From Candidatus Poribacteria bacterium (GTDB lineage Bacteria; Poribacteria; WGA-4E; WGA-3G), in contig JAJEDN010000016.1 of NCBI GenBank assembly GCA_022821495.1, positions 1 through 64,000 of the forward strand: a stretch of DNA of 64,000 bases. The letters run 5' to 3'. Positions 35,157 through 43,720 of the stretch are shown here, in pieces (the first letter of the stretch is position 1; each line of letters starts with the position of its first letter). The position numbers were made by a program, and so were the translations under genes. Below the pieces are notes generated by a model. That model saw only the letters and a list, made by a program, of their open reading frames with translations, was not told where the DNA came from and searched no databases.

Positions 35157-36215
35157 ATGCTAACCCTTGAACTCTGCGTTGCAGGCGCGATGCTTATCTC
35201 CTTGATTATCTATATGCTAACAGGTGGCGCGGACTTTGGTGGCGGTATTTGGGACCTGTTCGCTACAGGTCGCCGCGCCAAAGCACAACGCGATCTTATC
35301 ACACAAGCCATCGCACCCATCTGGGAGGCGAACCATGTCTGGCTGATTGTGATTATCGTGCTGCTGTTCGTGGCGTTCCCTGTCGGATTCGCGGCGATCA
35401 GCACGGCTTTACACATTCCGCTAACATTAATGCTTATCGGTATTGTGCTGCGCGGCTCAGCGTTTGTATTTCGTACCTACGATGACCAATCGGATACAAC
35501 ACATCGCCGTTGGAGCCGCGTATTCGCGATTGGGAGCATCATCACGCCTGTGATGTTAGGGATTACCTTGGGCGCGGTTGCCTCTGGCACAATTCACGTT
35601 GATATAGAAAGCGGGCAGGTAGATACCGACTTCATTTCAGCGTGGTTCGCGCCATTTCCATTTGCAATCGGATTCTTCACCTTAACCCTTTGCGCCTTAC
35701 TTGCAGCGGTGTATCTCACACTGGAGACCGATGACACCGAGTTGCAGGAAGATTTTCGATGCCGCGCACTCATCGCTGCAGTAAGTGTCGGTGCAATGGC
35801 AGGACTGAGTTTCATCTTATCTGCTGAAGGTGCCCCAACAATCCGACGCGGGCTGGCAAGTGCCGCTTGGTCAATCCCGTTTCAAATCTTAACAGGTGCA
35901 GTGGCACTCTGGGCAATCTGGACGCTTTGGAACCGACAATTTCGCCTTGCGCGTATCCTCGTCCCGATACAGGTCACGCTGATCGTCTTCGGTTGGGGGG
36001 TGGCACAGTATCCCTACCTTGTCACCCCGGACTTGACCTTTTCAAATACCGCTGCACCCGATGCAGTACTACGTCCGATGCTGATTGTGCTGGGTGTAGG
36101 TGGTGTTCTGTTGATACCTGCATTTTGGTATCTTTACGCTGTATTTAAGGGCGCAGCTCGGAAAACAAAGCAAACTGAAGAGGAGGTTGGTCCTTATCCA
36201 GACAATTCAGCGTAA
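35157..36215 (+). CDS. cydB: Cytochrome bd ubiquinol oxidase subunit II
   Basis: This 352-residue membrane protein of about nine helices has the CydB N-terminal motif GGADFGGGIWDLF (about residues 22-34), then IAPIWEANHVWLI and RTYDDQSD. Subunit II pairs with CydA in the bd oxidase. ATG 35157 has GGTGGAG upstream; an in-frame ATG-like start at 35133 has no such site. The C-terminus ends in a short charged tail. No small CydX gene is visible next to it. The 206-base gap to cydA is unusual for this pair and holds repeats. Confidence 0.93.
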   Translation: MLTLELCVAGAMLISLIIYMLTGGADFGGGIWDLFATGRRAKAQRDLITQAIAPIWEANHVWLIVIIVLLFVAFPVGFAAISTALHIPLTLMLIGIVLRGSAFVFRTYDDQSDTTHRRWSRVFAIGSIITPVMLGITLGAVASGTIHVDIESGQVDTDFISAWFAPFPFAIGFFTLTLCALLAAVYLTLETDDTELQEDFRCRALIAAVSVGAMAGLSFILSAEGAPTIRRGLASAAWSIPFQILTGAVALWAIWTLWNRQFRLARILVPIQVTLIVFGWGVAQYPYLVTPDLTFSNTAAPDAVLRPMLIVLGVGGVLLIPAFWYLYAVFKGAARKTKQTEEEVGPYPDNSA

Positions 36216-36300
36216 ATCCTTCCTTTTCCTTGATCTTCTCCCGTTTTTTGCATTTTCTTAAACCTTTTCTCCGAATCTTTTCCTCTTTAAGTCTACAGAA

Positions 36301-36421
36301 TTATGGTAAGACCTGTAATCACCTATACATCAACGCAAAGGCGAGGATACAATCCTTGCCAGCGGCGGTGGATTTCTTGTTTCCTGACGAACTGTAAACA
36401 TATTTTCGGATTTTACTATAA
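36301..36421 (-). repeat. MITE-like repeat, family A copy 3
   Basis: This 121-bp copy, read on the minus strand, aligns along its length with the 121-bp copy at 42527-42647. The ends are TTATAGTAAAATCC and GGTCTTACCATAA. The internal hairpin is GGCAAGGATTGTATCCTCGCC. Confidence 0.8.
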
Positions 36422-36509
36422 TAGCAAATTAGAAGCATTACTTGCTTGCTGTGTGGACAGTATTTGGTTTCTATTCTTGACAGCACTATTCTTTTCCCGG
36501 ATCTACAAA

Positions 36510-37775
36510 ATGAAACGTCGTGATGCCGTCGCTGCCGGTATTTTACATCTCTCTCAAAACCGATTGCGTGCTGGGTTATCCATCCTTGGTATTTTTATCG
36601 GGATTGCCAGTGTGCTGTGCATGATGGCTATCGGCGATGGGGCAAAACTTCTCATCACCAAAGACCTCGAAAAGCTCGGTGGAACAAACCAAGTTCAATT
36701 GTGGACACGGAGTACCATCTGGCAACGTGGACGACTCGTACGGACGACCGAACGGTATACCTTTGAAGATGCGCATGCCATTGAAGCGGAATGCCCCAAT
36801 GTCTTATTTGCTTTACCGAAAAATGAAAGATTTCGCCCCCGCCTCGTTAGCAGCCAATACGGTAGCCAACCCAGTCCGCATCTTGAAGGTGTCACCGCAG
36901 ATTATGCCCTCGGTATGCACTGGGAAATTCAAGAAGGCAGATTCCTCTCCGAGAGCGATGTTGCAAAAGCAACTCAGGTCTGTGTCTTGGGTGCCAATAT
37001 CGCCAGTGAGTTGTTCACAGACGCTTCTCCTGTTGGACAAGAAATAAAGGTACGGTTTTCTTGGCGGCTGCCCTCAGTCAGGCTGCGTGTTGTCGGTGTG
37101 ATGAAAGCCAAAGGGAGTAGTCTCAGCTCTTGGCGTTCTTTAGATGATACCGTTTGCGTCCCGTTGACAACACGCCAACAACGGCTTATAGGCAATCCCT
37201 ACGTTGATAGATTGGTTCTCTTTTTTCAAAAAGATGCCGATGTTTACAGTATCATTGATTCAGTTAAACATGTTCTACGCAAAAGACATCGCGGGAAAGA
37301 TGATTTTATCGGCTATTGGATACCGAAGGGTAATATTCAGCGGCTTGCGCATACGCAACGAATGATAAAAATCGCGTTGGGAAGTATCGCAAGTTTCTCG
37401 CTGTTCGTCGGTGGTATCGGTATTATGAATATGTGTCTTGTCTCTGTCGGAGAGAAAACGCGGGAGATAGGTTTACGGAAATCTGTCGGTGCAAGACGGG
37501 TTCACATTTTCTGGCAATTCTTGACAGAATCAATCTGTCTCTGTTTCTGTGGCAGCATATTGGGTATCGTAGGCGGTTGGTTAGCGGCACACGGTATGGC
37601 GAGACTCGCGGTGCGTATCGTACCAATTTTGCCGGAGTGGCCTGTCGTCCTCTCTGGACATTGGGTACTGATTTCTATTATCTTTTCGATTTTTATGGGT
37701 ATTGGTTTCGGCGTTTATCCCGCGATGCGGGCGGCGCGGTTTTCACCTATCGATGCACTCCGAGCTGAAAATTAA
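36510..37775 (+). CDS. MacB-like ABC transporter permease
   Basis: This 421-residue protein has the MacB/FtsX architecture: one N-terminal helix (LSILGIFIGIASVLCMMAI), a periplasmic domain of about 220 residues, then three C-terminal helices with the conserved VGGIGIMNMCLVSVGEKTRE and IGLRKSVGARR. The final YPAMRAARFSPIDALRAE is a family hallmark. MacB-type systems extrude substrates or handle lipoproteins with an ATPase and usually a membrane-fusion partner. Neither is adjacent here, so the gene looks like an orphan permease. ATG 36510 is chosen because the longer frame runs through a MITE-like repeat. Confidence 0.9.
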   Translation: MKRRDAVAAGILHLSQNRLRAGLSILGIFIGIASVLCMMAIGDGAKLLITKDLEKLGGTNQVQLWTRSTIWQRGRLVRTTERYTFEDAHAIEAECPNVLFALPKNERFRPRLVSSQYGSQPSPHLEGVTADYALGMHWEIQEGRFLSESDVAKATQVCVLGANIASELFTDASPVGQEIKVRFSWRLPSVRLRVVGVMKAKGSSLSSWRSLDDTVCVPLTTRQQRLIGNPYVDRLVLFFQKDADVYSIIDSVKHVLRKRHRGKDDFIGYWIPKGNIQRLAHTQRMIKIALGSIASFSLFVGGIGIMNMCLVSVGEKTREIGLRKSVGARRVHIFWQFLTESICLCFCGSILGIVGGWLAAHGMARLAVRIVPILPEWPVVLSGHWVLISIIFSIFMGIGFGVYPAMRAARFSPIDALRAEN

Positions 37776-37930
37776 AATAGCCTCAGTTTTCGGTTTTAAG
37801 GGAAGTCGTGATCACGATATCTCTCCTACAGTTCTGCTTTTTTCTTGATTTCCCACTGATTTCCTGCTAAACTTAAGGAAATTTAGGGTATCCCGTGATT
37901 CGCCTTGAAAACAGGTGGAAGTTCAAACCC

Positions 37931-37957
37931 GTAGGGGTTGGGTAACCCAACCCCTAC
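37931..37957. repeat. Perfect 27-bp palindrome
   Basis: GTAGGGGTTGGGT, one A, then ACCCAACCCCTAC: thirteen perfect base pairs around a single base. It lies between two same-strand genes. It may be a REP-type repeat or a transcription pause site; no U-run follows. Confidence 0.6.
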
Positions 37958-37981
37958 AAAAAACCAGAGTCGGTCAACCTA

Positions 37982-39994
37982 TTGAGAGAAAAATTAAAAG
38001 ATAACATCTTTCTAATAGTCTCGGTGCTGCTGTGCCTCTTTATTTTAGCTGAGGTCAACTATCCACGGCTTGCACCGCAATCCGAATTGGCACTCTTCGC
38101 AATGCTCGGATTAATGGTGGTATTTCTGAAATACCCTATTCATTCACGTTTCGCGGGCAACCGTTTCTTTCAAATACTTGATTTCGCGCTGATCGGCAGT
38201 GTCGTCGTCTGTTTCGGCTACGTGCTAAGTCAAACAGAACCGATTTTCCAAGCGTTTTGGTTAGACGGTCAGTCTCTTGGAGATCGGGCAGGCGCGGAGT
38301 CACCACAGGATTACATCGTCGGTGGGATCGGACTTATCTTGATATTGGAGGCGACGCGCCGTTCTATCGGTATGACGCTGCCGCTGCTCTCTCTCGCATT
38401 TCTGCTCTATGCCAGTTTCGGACAATTTATGCCGGATTGGCTGTTTCCACATCGCGGGTATTCCGTTCAACGGATCGTCAGCCAGGCGTTTTTACACAGT
38501 CAAGGCGCGTTTGGCATCGCCCTACGAGTGATGTTCACGTATGTATTCCTTTTTGTATTGTTCGGTACGTTGCTGGAACGGTCGGGGGCAACCGATTATA
38601 TCTTAAATTTAGCACGGCGTGTATTCGGTTCGAGTGCAGGCGCGCCTGCGAAAGTCGCTGTCCTCGGTAGCGGTATGATGGGATCGTTGTCGGGGTCCGC
38701 CGTAGCAAACACAGCGACGACCGGCACCTTTACGATTCCGTTGATGCGACGCTCGGGATTTCAACCTGAAGTGGCAGGTGGAATTGAAGCCGCTGCAAGT
38801 TCTGGCGGCGCGCTAATGCCACCTATCATGGGTGCAGCCGCCTATATGATGCTCGAAATCGTAGAACCTGCGGTTACATATCTGGAGATCATCAGAGCGG
38901 CGCTGCTACCCGCAGTCCTTTACTACACAGGCATGCTGTGTATGGTGCATTTTTTGGCGAAAAGTAGGAGGCGCGTTCACAATCCCCAAGAAACAGAGAG
39001 CGACGATCAAGAAGAAAAACGTGGAAAACTTTTAGCGGTGCAAGGCGGTATCTTTCTCGCTGCGTTTATCACACTCATCGGGTTTCTCCTGATGGGTGCA
39101 ACAGCGTTCCGCGCGGTGAGTTGGAGCCTTCTAATTGTCGGCACGATAAGCCTTTTAGATTTCTTGGTACGGAAAATCCGTAAGCAACACACGCCAACAG
39201 AGACTCGATTTGGCATTTCAGATTTGCGAAAAGGTGTGGATTTTATAGTATCGCCGTGTGAGCGGGCAGCGCAGAGCGGTGTTTCCCTGATTGCCGCTGC
39301 AGCGTGCGTCGGTATCATCTTAGGTGTGGTGACACTCACAGGTATCGGGACCAAGTTGCCGTCAGCACTCTTACCGCTTGCATCTACAAATCTGATGTTG
39401 GCACTGTTTTTCCTGATGATTTCGACAATTATTCTGGGGATGGGCTTGCCTTCATCGGTCTGTTACCTGCTAATGGCGATCTTAGTGGGGCCCGTACTTC
39501 TGGATTTAGGCGTTGTTCCGCTTGCGGCGCATTTCTTTATTTTCTATTTCGGAATGATGTCGATGGTGACGCCACCCGTTGCACTGGCAGCGTATGCCGC
39601 AGCTGCAATCGCGGGGTCAGGGATAATGGCGACCGGATTCGCAGCGTTCAGGTTCGCACTCGTCGGTTTTGCATTGCCTTACGCGTTTGTATTACGGCCC
39701 GCATTACTCTGGTTGAATAGTGATGGCGGGACACCCGCATTATGGGCAGTTTTCGGGAATTTCTCACTCACATTGGTTGGGACAGTCGTTTTGGCAGCCG
39801 CGATCGCGGGGTATGTCTTTAACAGATTATCCCGATGGACGCGTGGCATTCTGTTTGCTGCTGCAGTTGTTCTCTTTTTTGTCCCGACCCGTATTCAGTT
39901 TGTGTGGATTCATGGCATCGTAATGGTCGCCAGTATCGCCATTTTTTATTATAATTGGCGAAAGAAGGAGGCACCGCATGAAAACGCCTATTAG
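37982..39994 (+). CDS. Fused TRAP transporter permease (DctQM type)
   Basis: This 670-residue protein is a fused small plus large TRAP permease: about four helices in the first 150 residues, then twelve or more. Signatures are GSGMMGSLSGSAVANTATTG and the duplicated ILGMGLPSSVCYLLMAILV, typical of TAXI-type TRAP systems. These move organic acids using a sodium gradient and a periplasmic TAXI receptor. No receptor gene is in the window. Translation appears to begin at TTG 37982, without a clear ribosome site. Its last 17 bases overlap the DUF3311 gene, so they form one transcript. Confidence 0.92.
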   Translation: MREKLKDNIFLIVSVLLCLFILAEVNYPRLAPQSELALFAMLGLMVVFLKYPIHSRFAGNRFFQILDFALIGSVVVCFGYVLSQTEPIFQAFWLDGQSLGDRAGAESPQDYIVGGIGLILILEATRRSIGMTLPLLSLAFLLYASFGQFMPDWLFPHRGYSVQRIVSQAFLHSQGAFGIALRVMFTYVFLFVLFGTLLERSGATDYILNLARRVFGSSAGAPAKVAVLGSGMMGSLSGSAVANTATTGTFTIPLMRRSGFQPEVAGGIEAAASSGGALMPPIMGAAAYMMLEIVEPAVTYLEIIRAALLPAVLYYTGMLCMVHFLAKSRRRVHNPQETESDDQEEKRGKLLAVQGGIFLAAFITLIGFLLMGATAFRAVSWSLLIVGTISLLDFLVRKIRKQHTPTETRFGISDLRKGVDFIVSPCERAAQSGVSLIAAAACVGIILGVVTLTGIGTKLPSALLPLASTNLMLALFFLMISTIILGMGLPSSVCYLLMAILVGPVLLDLGVVPLAAHFFIFYFGMMSMVTPPVALAAYAAAAIAGSGIMATGFAAFRFALVGFALPYAFVLRPALLWLNSDGGTPALWAVFGNFSLTLVGTVVLAAAIAGYVFNRLSRWTRGILFAAAVVLFFVPTRIQFVWIHGIVMVASIAIFYYNWRKKEAPHENAY

Positions 39995-40178
39995 AGGGGT
40001 GTTGTACGGTTTGCTCGTGTTATTGTTCTTACTTCATAACGATTTCTGGCTCTGGGAGACCCCGCAGCTTGTTTTAGGAATGCCGGTCGGGTTACTCTAT
40101 CACATCGGTTACTGCATCGCAGCAACATTGCTGATGGCCGCCTTCGTCAAAGCACGGGGGGATTGGGGAGAGAAATGA
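39978..40178 (+). CDS. DUF3311 family small membrane protein
   Basis: This 66-residue protein has two membrane helices. The motif HNDFWLWETPQLVLGMPVG (about residues 20-38) and LLYHIGYCIAATLL are typical of DUF3311. Such proteins are usually encoded beside sodium:solute symporters and are thought to be accessory subunits. Here the gene overlaps the TRAP permease by 17 bases and the symporter by four (ATGA), so all three are translationally coupled. AAGGAGG precedes its ATG. Confidence 0.9.
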   Translation: MKTPIRGVLYGLLVLLFLLHNDFWLWETPQLVLGMPVGLLYHIGYCIAATLLMAAFVKARGDWGEK

Positions 40179-41623
40179 ATCTCGTTGTCATTTTCATATA
40201 CCTCATTATGGTTCTGGTGCTCGGTGCCTTGAGTCATAAACTTTTCCGAAACACTGGGGAAGACTACTTCGTCGCAAGCCGGACGATTAATTGGTTTATC
40301 TTGTTGATGACGCTTTTCGGCACGAACATGACGGCGTTCTCGATCCTCGGGGCATCTGGTGAAGCCTATCATAGAGGGATCGGTGTTTTCGCGTTGATGG
40401 CTTCTTCTTCTGCGATCGTCGTGCCGTGTGTGTTCCTCTTTATCGGGACTCGCCTCTGGCGAATCGGAAAGCAGTTCGGCTATGTAACGCAGGCACAGTA
40501 CTTCCGAGATCGCTGGGAATCCAACGGTTTGGGGCTCCTGCTTTTCATTATATTTGTGTTGCTACTCATACCGTATCTGCTGATTGGCGTGATGGGTGGC
40601 GGTGGGACATTGGCGACACTCACCGATGGCAAAATCCCACAATGGATGGGCGGCTTACTCATCTGTGCTGTTGTCCTCTGTTACGTTACCTACAGCGGTA
40701 TGCGTGGCACTGCTTGGGTGAACACGTTCCAGACGCTCGTTTTCATGGCACTTGGAGCAATCACCTTCTTTGTTATCACACATCGGATGGGCGGACTTTC
40801 AAACGCTATCTCTAAGGTGGACACGGGTTTACTCATGCAAGCGGAACATATTAAGCCTCTGGAATTATTGACCTATCTCTGTATTCCGCTCTGTGTTGGC
40901 ATGTTTCCGCATATCTTTTCTCATTTCCTAACCGCAAAAGATATTGGGTCCTTTCGTTATGCAATTATCCTTTATCCGTTATGTATCGCAATTGTGTGGA
41001 TTCCGAGTGTACTGCTCGGAATATTGGGAAATGTAGATGTCCCGGATTTACAGGGACCGCAAGCAAACAACGTGTTGATCCAGATGATCGGTATACATGC
41101 ACCGGGTGTGTTGGCAGGGTTTTTAGGCGCAGGGGTTTTCGCTGCGATTATGTCGTCTCTTGACTCCCAATCCCTCGCGATTGGAAGCATGTTCACACAC
41201 GATATTATTGGGCATTATCGTCGAGAGGCGTTTTCTGAGAAGCAGCGCGTATGGGTCGGACGCATCTTTGTAAGTGGTATCCTTTGTGTTACATATCTCA
41301 TCTCTCTTATCGCGACACCGAGCATTTTTAGACTCGCAATCTGGTCGTTCACCGGATTTGCGGGGCTGTTTCCGATTGTAGTGGCAGCGTTATTCTGGCG
41401 GCGTAGCACAAAGTCAGGGGCATTCGCCGCTATTGGAAGTGTTGTTTTATTGTGGCTCTATTTCTTTCTCCGCAACTGGCAGACACCAGGATACAGTGTC
41501 GGTGATACCGGAATTATGCCCGTTACGATCCTGATTGCCGTTTCGTCTGTTACCTTGATAATCGTTTCTCTGGTCACGAAACCACCGAGTTCACAAACGC
41601 TTGATAAATTTTTTGATTCATAA
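40175..41623 (+). CDS. Sodium:solute symporter family protein
   Basis: This 482-residue protein has about 13 hydrophobic helices. The SSS family features seen are NTGEDYFVASRTINWFI near the N-terminus and FLGAGVFAAIMSSLDSQSLA (about residues 310-330), which holds the conserved sodium-site Ser pair. Family members import organic acids, amino acids or vitamins with sodium. ATG 40175 has GGGGAG upstream and overlaps the DUF3311 stop as ATGA. The substrate cannot be assigned. Confidence 0.92.
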   Translation: MNLVVIFIYLIMVLVLGALSHKLFRNTGEDYFVASRTINWFILLMTLFGTNMTAFSILGASGEAYHRGIGVFALMASSSAIVVPCVFLFIGTRLWRIGKQFGYVTQAQYFRDRWESNGLGLLLFIIFVLLLIPYLLIGVMGGGGTLATLTDGKIPQWMGGLLICAVVLCYVTYSGMRGTAWVNTFQTLVFMALGAITFFVITHRMGGLSNAISKVDTGLLMQAEHIKPLELLTYLCIPLCVGMFPHIFSHFLTAKDIGSFRYAIILYPLCIAIVWIPSVLLGILGNVDVPDLQGPQANNVLIQMIGIHAPGVLAGFLGAGVFAAIMSSLDSQSLAIGSMFTHDIIGHYRREAFSEKQRVWVGRIFVSGILCVTYLISLIATPSIFRLAIWSFTGFAGLFPIVVAALFWRRSTKSGAFAAIGSVVLLWLYFFLRNWQTPGYSVGDTGIMPVTILIAVSSVTLIIVSLVTKPPSSQTLDKFFDS

Positions 41624-41640
41624 GAGTTTTATTAAAAGCG

Positions 41641-41669
41641 TGCGGTGGCGAGGCATGGAACCTCGCTAA
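41641..41669. repeat. GGCGAGG hairpin module
   Basis: GTGGCGAGGCATGGAACCTC matches the internal hairpin of family A elements. No terminal repeats are seen around it. Confidence 0.4.
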
Positions 41670-41695
41670 ATATTATTATGGGAGGTAATAGGTAG

Positions 41696-42484
41696 ATGAT
41701 ACCATTTAAGAGGATTGCCTTGCTCTTTTTATGCCTGGCATACATTTTCGCATGTGGGAAAACTGAAGATCCACTTGAACCCGAACCCGAACCCGAAAAA
41801 CCTGTCGTCCTCGAATACGGGACAGTCTCTGGCATTGTCACCGATGCCGGCACAGGAAACCCTATTCCGGGCGCGACTGTAACATTGCTGGAGGTATCCG
41901 TTGAGACTGGCATAGACGGTTCGTACGCATTCCAAAATATTCTTTACGGTGACACTCACACGCTGATGGTTGAAGATGTGGATTATAAACCGTATAGTGA
42001 ATCCTTCGGTATCGATCAAGAGCGTTTGGTTGTCAATATCGCTTTGGAACCCCTAAAGGATCCAGAGGTGGAGGCACATGAATTTTTTGACAATTTCTCT
42101 GACCTTCTTGAATCATTGGATGTGGAAAACATTGAAGCGATTGAGGCACTGTTTTCGGAGACATACGTCGCTGCGGATGATGCCGCTACGCTCTTCGGCG
42201 TCGCATCGGGCATTATCCCTGAGAATTATGACGATGTCATTCCGGCGATAACGCAACTCTTTGAGGAATACGTCTCGCTTGAATTCCTATTCACAGGTAT
42301 AGAGATAGATGTGACGCATGCCCGAAAAATGGCGGTAACACTTCGGCTTGATGTCATCGCAGAGAAGGGCGAGCAGCGTGACTTAAGGGAACTCAAGGCA
42401 CATTGTCATTTTGAATTCCGCCGTGAAGGCGCAGATTGGAAGATCGTCTATTGGCAGCTTTTGGAATTAGACCTTCGCTTGTGA
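41696..42484 (+). CDS. Putative lipoprotein with carboxypeptidase regulatory-like domain
   Basis: This 262-residue protein has a signal sequence ending in a plausible lipobox (YIFACGK, Cys20). An acidic Pro/Glu linker (EPEPEPE) follows. A carboxypeptidase-regulatory-like beta domain spans about residues 45-120 (GTVSGIVTDAGTGNPIPGAT to YAFQNILYGD). The rest, about 125-262, resembles an SnoaL/NTF2-type fold with the terminal FEFRREGADWKIVYWQLLE. It is likely a surface or periplasmic lipoprotein; partner unknown. A repeat-rich non-coding stretch follows it. Confidence 0.75.
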   Translation: MIPFKRIALLFLCLAYIFACGKTEDPLEPEPEPEKPVVLEYGTVSGIVTDAGTGNPIPGATVTLLEVSVETGIDGSYAFQNILYGDTHTLMVEDVDYKPYSESFGIDQERLVVNIALEPLKDPEVEAHEFFDNFSDLLESLDVENIEAIEALFSETYVAADDAATLFGVASGIIPENYDDVIPAITQLFEEYVSLEFLFTGIEIDVTHARKMAVTLRLDVIAEKGEQRDLRELKAHCHFEFRREGADWKIVYWQLLELDLRL

Positions 42485-42526
42485 TTGTAGAGGTCTTACA
42501 GTAAAGTCGGAAGATACATGCACATT

Positions 42527-42647
42527 TTATAGTAAAATCGAAAAATAAGTTTACATTTCATCAAGAAACAAACCCCCTCCCCCCGCTGGCGAGGTTTGTA
42601 ACCTCGCCTTCTTGTGGGTGTATAGGTAATTATGGGATTTACTATAA
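42527..42647 (+). repeat. MITE-like repeat, family A copy 4
   Basis: A 121-bp copy with ends TTATAGTAAAATCG and GGGATTTACTATAA. The internal hairpin is GGCGAGGTTTGTAACCTCGC. A half-end (TACAGTAAAGTCGG) precedes it at about 42496-42509. Another hairpin, GGCGGGGTTTGCAACCCCG, follows at 42671-42689. Confidence 0.85.
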
Positions 42648-42693
42648 ACACAAGACACCCTTGGTCGCTGGCGGGGTTTGCAACCCCGTCATT

Positions 42694-43545
42694 CTAATGT
42701 CTGTACAAGAAATTTGCGAGTGCTGCAAATTCTGTGATGTCCAATGTTTCAGCACGCCGTTGTGGTGCTATATTGAGTGCCGAAAATGCGGTTGTCAATA
42801 CTGCGTCCGGCGCGAATCTGCCTCTAACTAAAGCATTTTTTAGCATTTTTCGCCGTGTCCGAAACGCCGTCCGCACTACTTTAAAAAAGAGTTCTTCATC
42901 TTCAACGGCGACCTTTGGTTTTTCACGCATCGTCAGTTTGAGAAGTGCCGAATCCACCTTCGGGGCAGGATAAAAATTTTCTGGCGACAGCGTCGCAATG
43001 AGCATCGCCTCGGCGTAATAGGTGACACCGATTGTCAGCGCGCCGTAATCCTTTCCCCCCGGTCCCGCAACAATTCTTTCCGCTACCTCTTTCTGCATCA
43101 TTAAGACACAACTGTGAATTTGTTTACGATGTGCGAGAAGTTTCCACAAAATCGGAGTTGTAATACTATAAGGCAGGTTCGCTATAACTTTAAAAGTAGT
43201 AGGCACAGACCCTTTGCCGTCCGCCAACAATGAATCGAATTCCACTTTGAGGATGTCGGCATTCAGGAGTTGGACACGTGAATTTGTTGAAAATTGGGCT
43301 ACTAAGGCGTTGTATAGAAGTTCGTCCACTTCAACAGCAATTACGCGTTCAACATGTCCTACCACAGCATCCGTAAGACACCCTAACCCAGCACCAATTT
43401 CTATGACTGTATCGACATCGGAGAGTTCTCCGGCTTCAAGAATGATTTTGAGGACTTCTGGATTAACGAGGAAATTTTGACCTAATTGCTTTTTAGGACG
43501 GGTATGGTTTAGCGCGAAAAAGGCGCGGATTTGTTGGTGATTCAT
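42694..43545 (-). CDS. rsmA: 16S rRNA dimethyladenosine transferase (RsmA/KsgA)
   Basis: This 283-residue methyltransferase dimethylates A1518 and A1519 of 16S rRNA. Visible motifs are KKQLGQNFLVNPEVL, the SAM-binding VIEIGAGLGCLTDAV and the catalytic NLPYSITTPILWKLL. The C-terminal small domain contains FRTRRKMLKNALV. Length is normal. It is at the downstream end of the minus-strand ferredoxin-gmk-coaBC series, separated by about 175 bases containing a GTGCGAT-ATCGCAC hairpin (43642-43657). Confidence 0.96.
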   Translation of the reverse strand: MNHQQIRAFFALNHTRPKKQLGQNFLVNPEVLKIILEAGELSDVDTVIEIGAGLGCLTDAVVGHVERVIAVEVDELLYNALVAQFSTNSRVQLLNADILKVEFDSLLADGKGSVPTTFKVIANLPYSITTPILWKLLAHRKQIHSCVLMMQKEVAERIVAGPGGKDYGALTIGVTYYAEAMLIATLSPENFYPAPKVDSALLKLTMREKPKVAVEDEELFFKVVRTAFRTRRKMLKNALVRGRFAPDAVLTTAFSALNIAPQRRAETLDITEFAALANFLYRH

Positions 43546-43641
43546 TTTTTAAAGGGTGTCAGTTCGGTTTTTCTGATGAAGATTAAGAATTTAATCGGGT
43601 AATGCTAAGATGTGTAATAACAAGTAGATCGGTTCGTAGTA

Positions 43642-43657
43642 GTGCGATTTATCGCAC
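43642..43657. repeat. GTGCGAT-TT-ATCGCAC hairpin
   Basis: A perfect seven-base-pair stem with a two-base loop between coaBC and rsmA. No U-run follows on either strand, so a terminator is not clear. Confidence 0.4.
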
Positions 43658-43720
43658 GTTGCGTAATCGCAATTCCCCAATTTATTTGTTAAACTTCATG
43701 CGAAAAAACCTTTCAGCTAA

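Noticed and set aside
36303-36509. N-terminal extension of the MacB-like permease
   Set aside because: It is encoded by a family A element copy and is not part of the permease.
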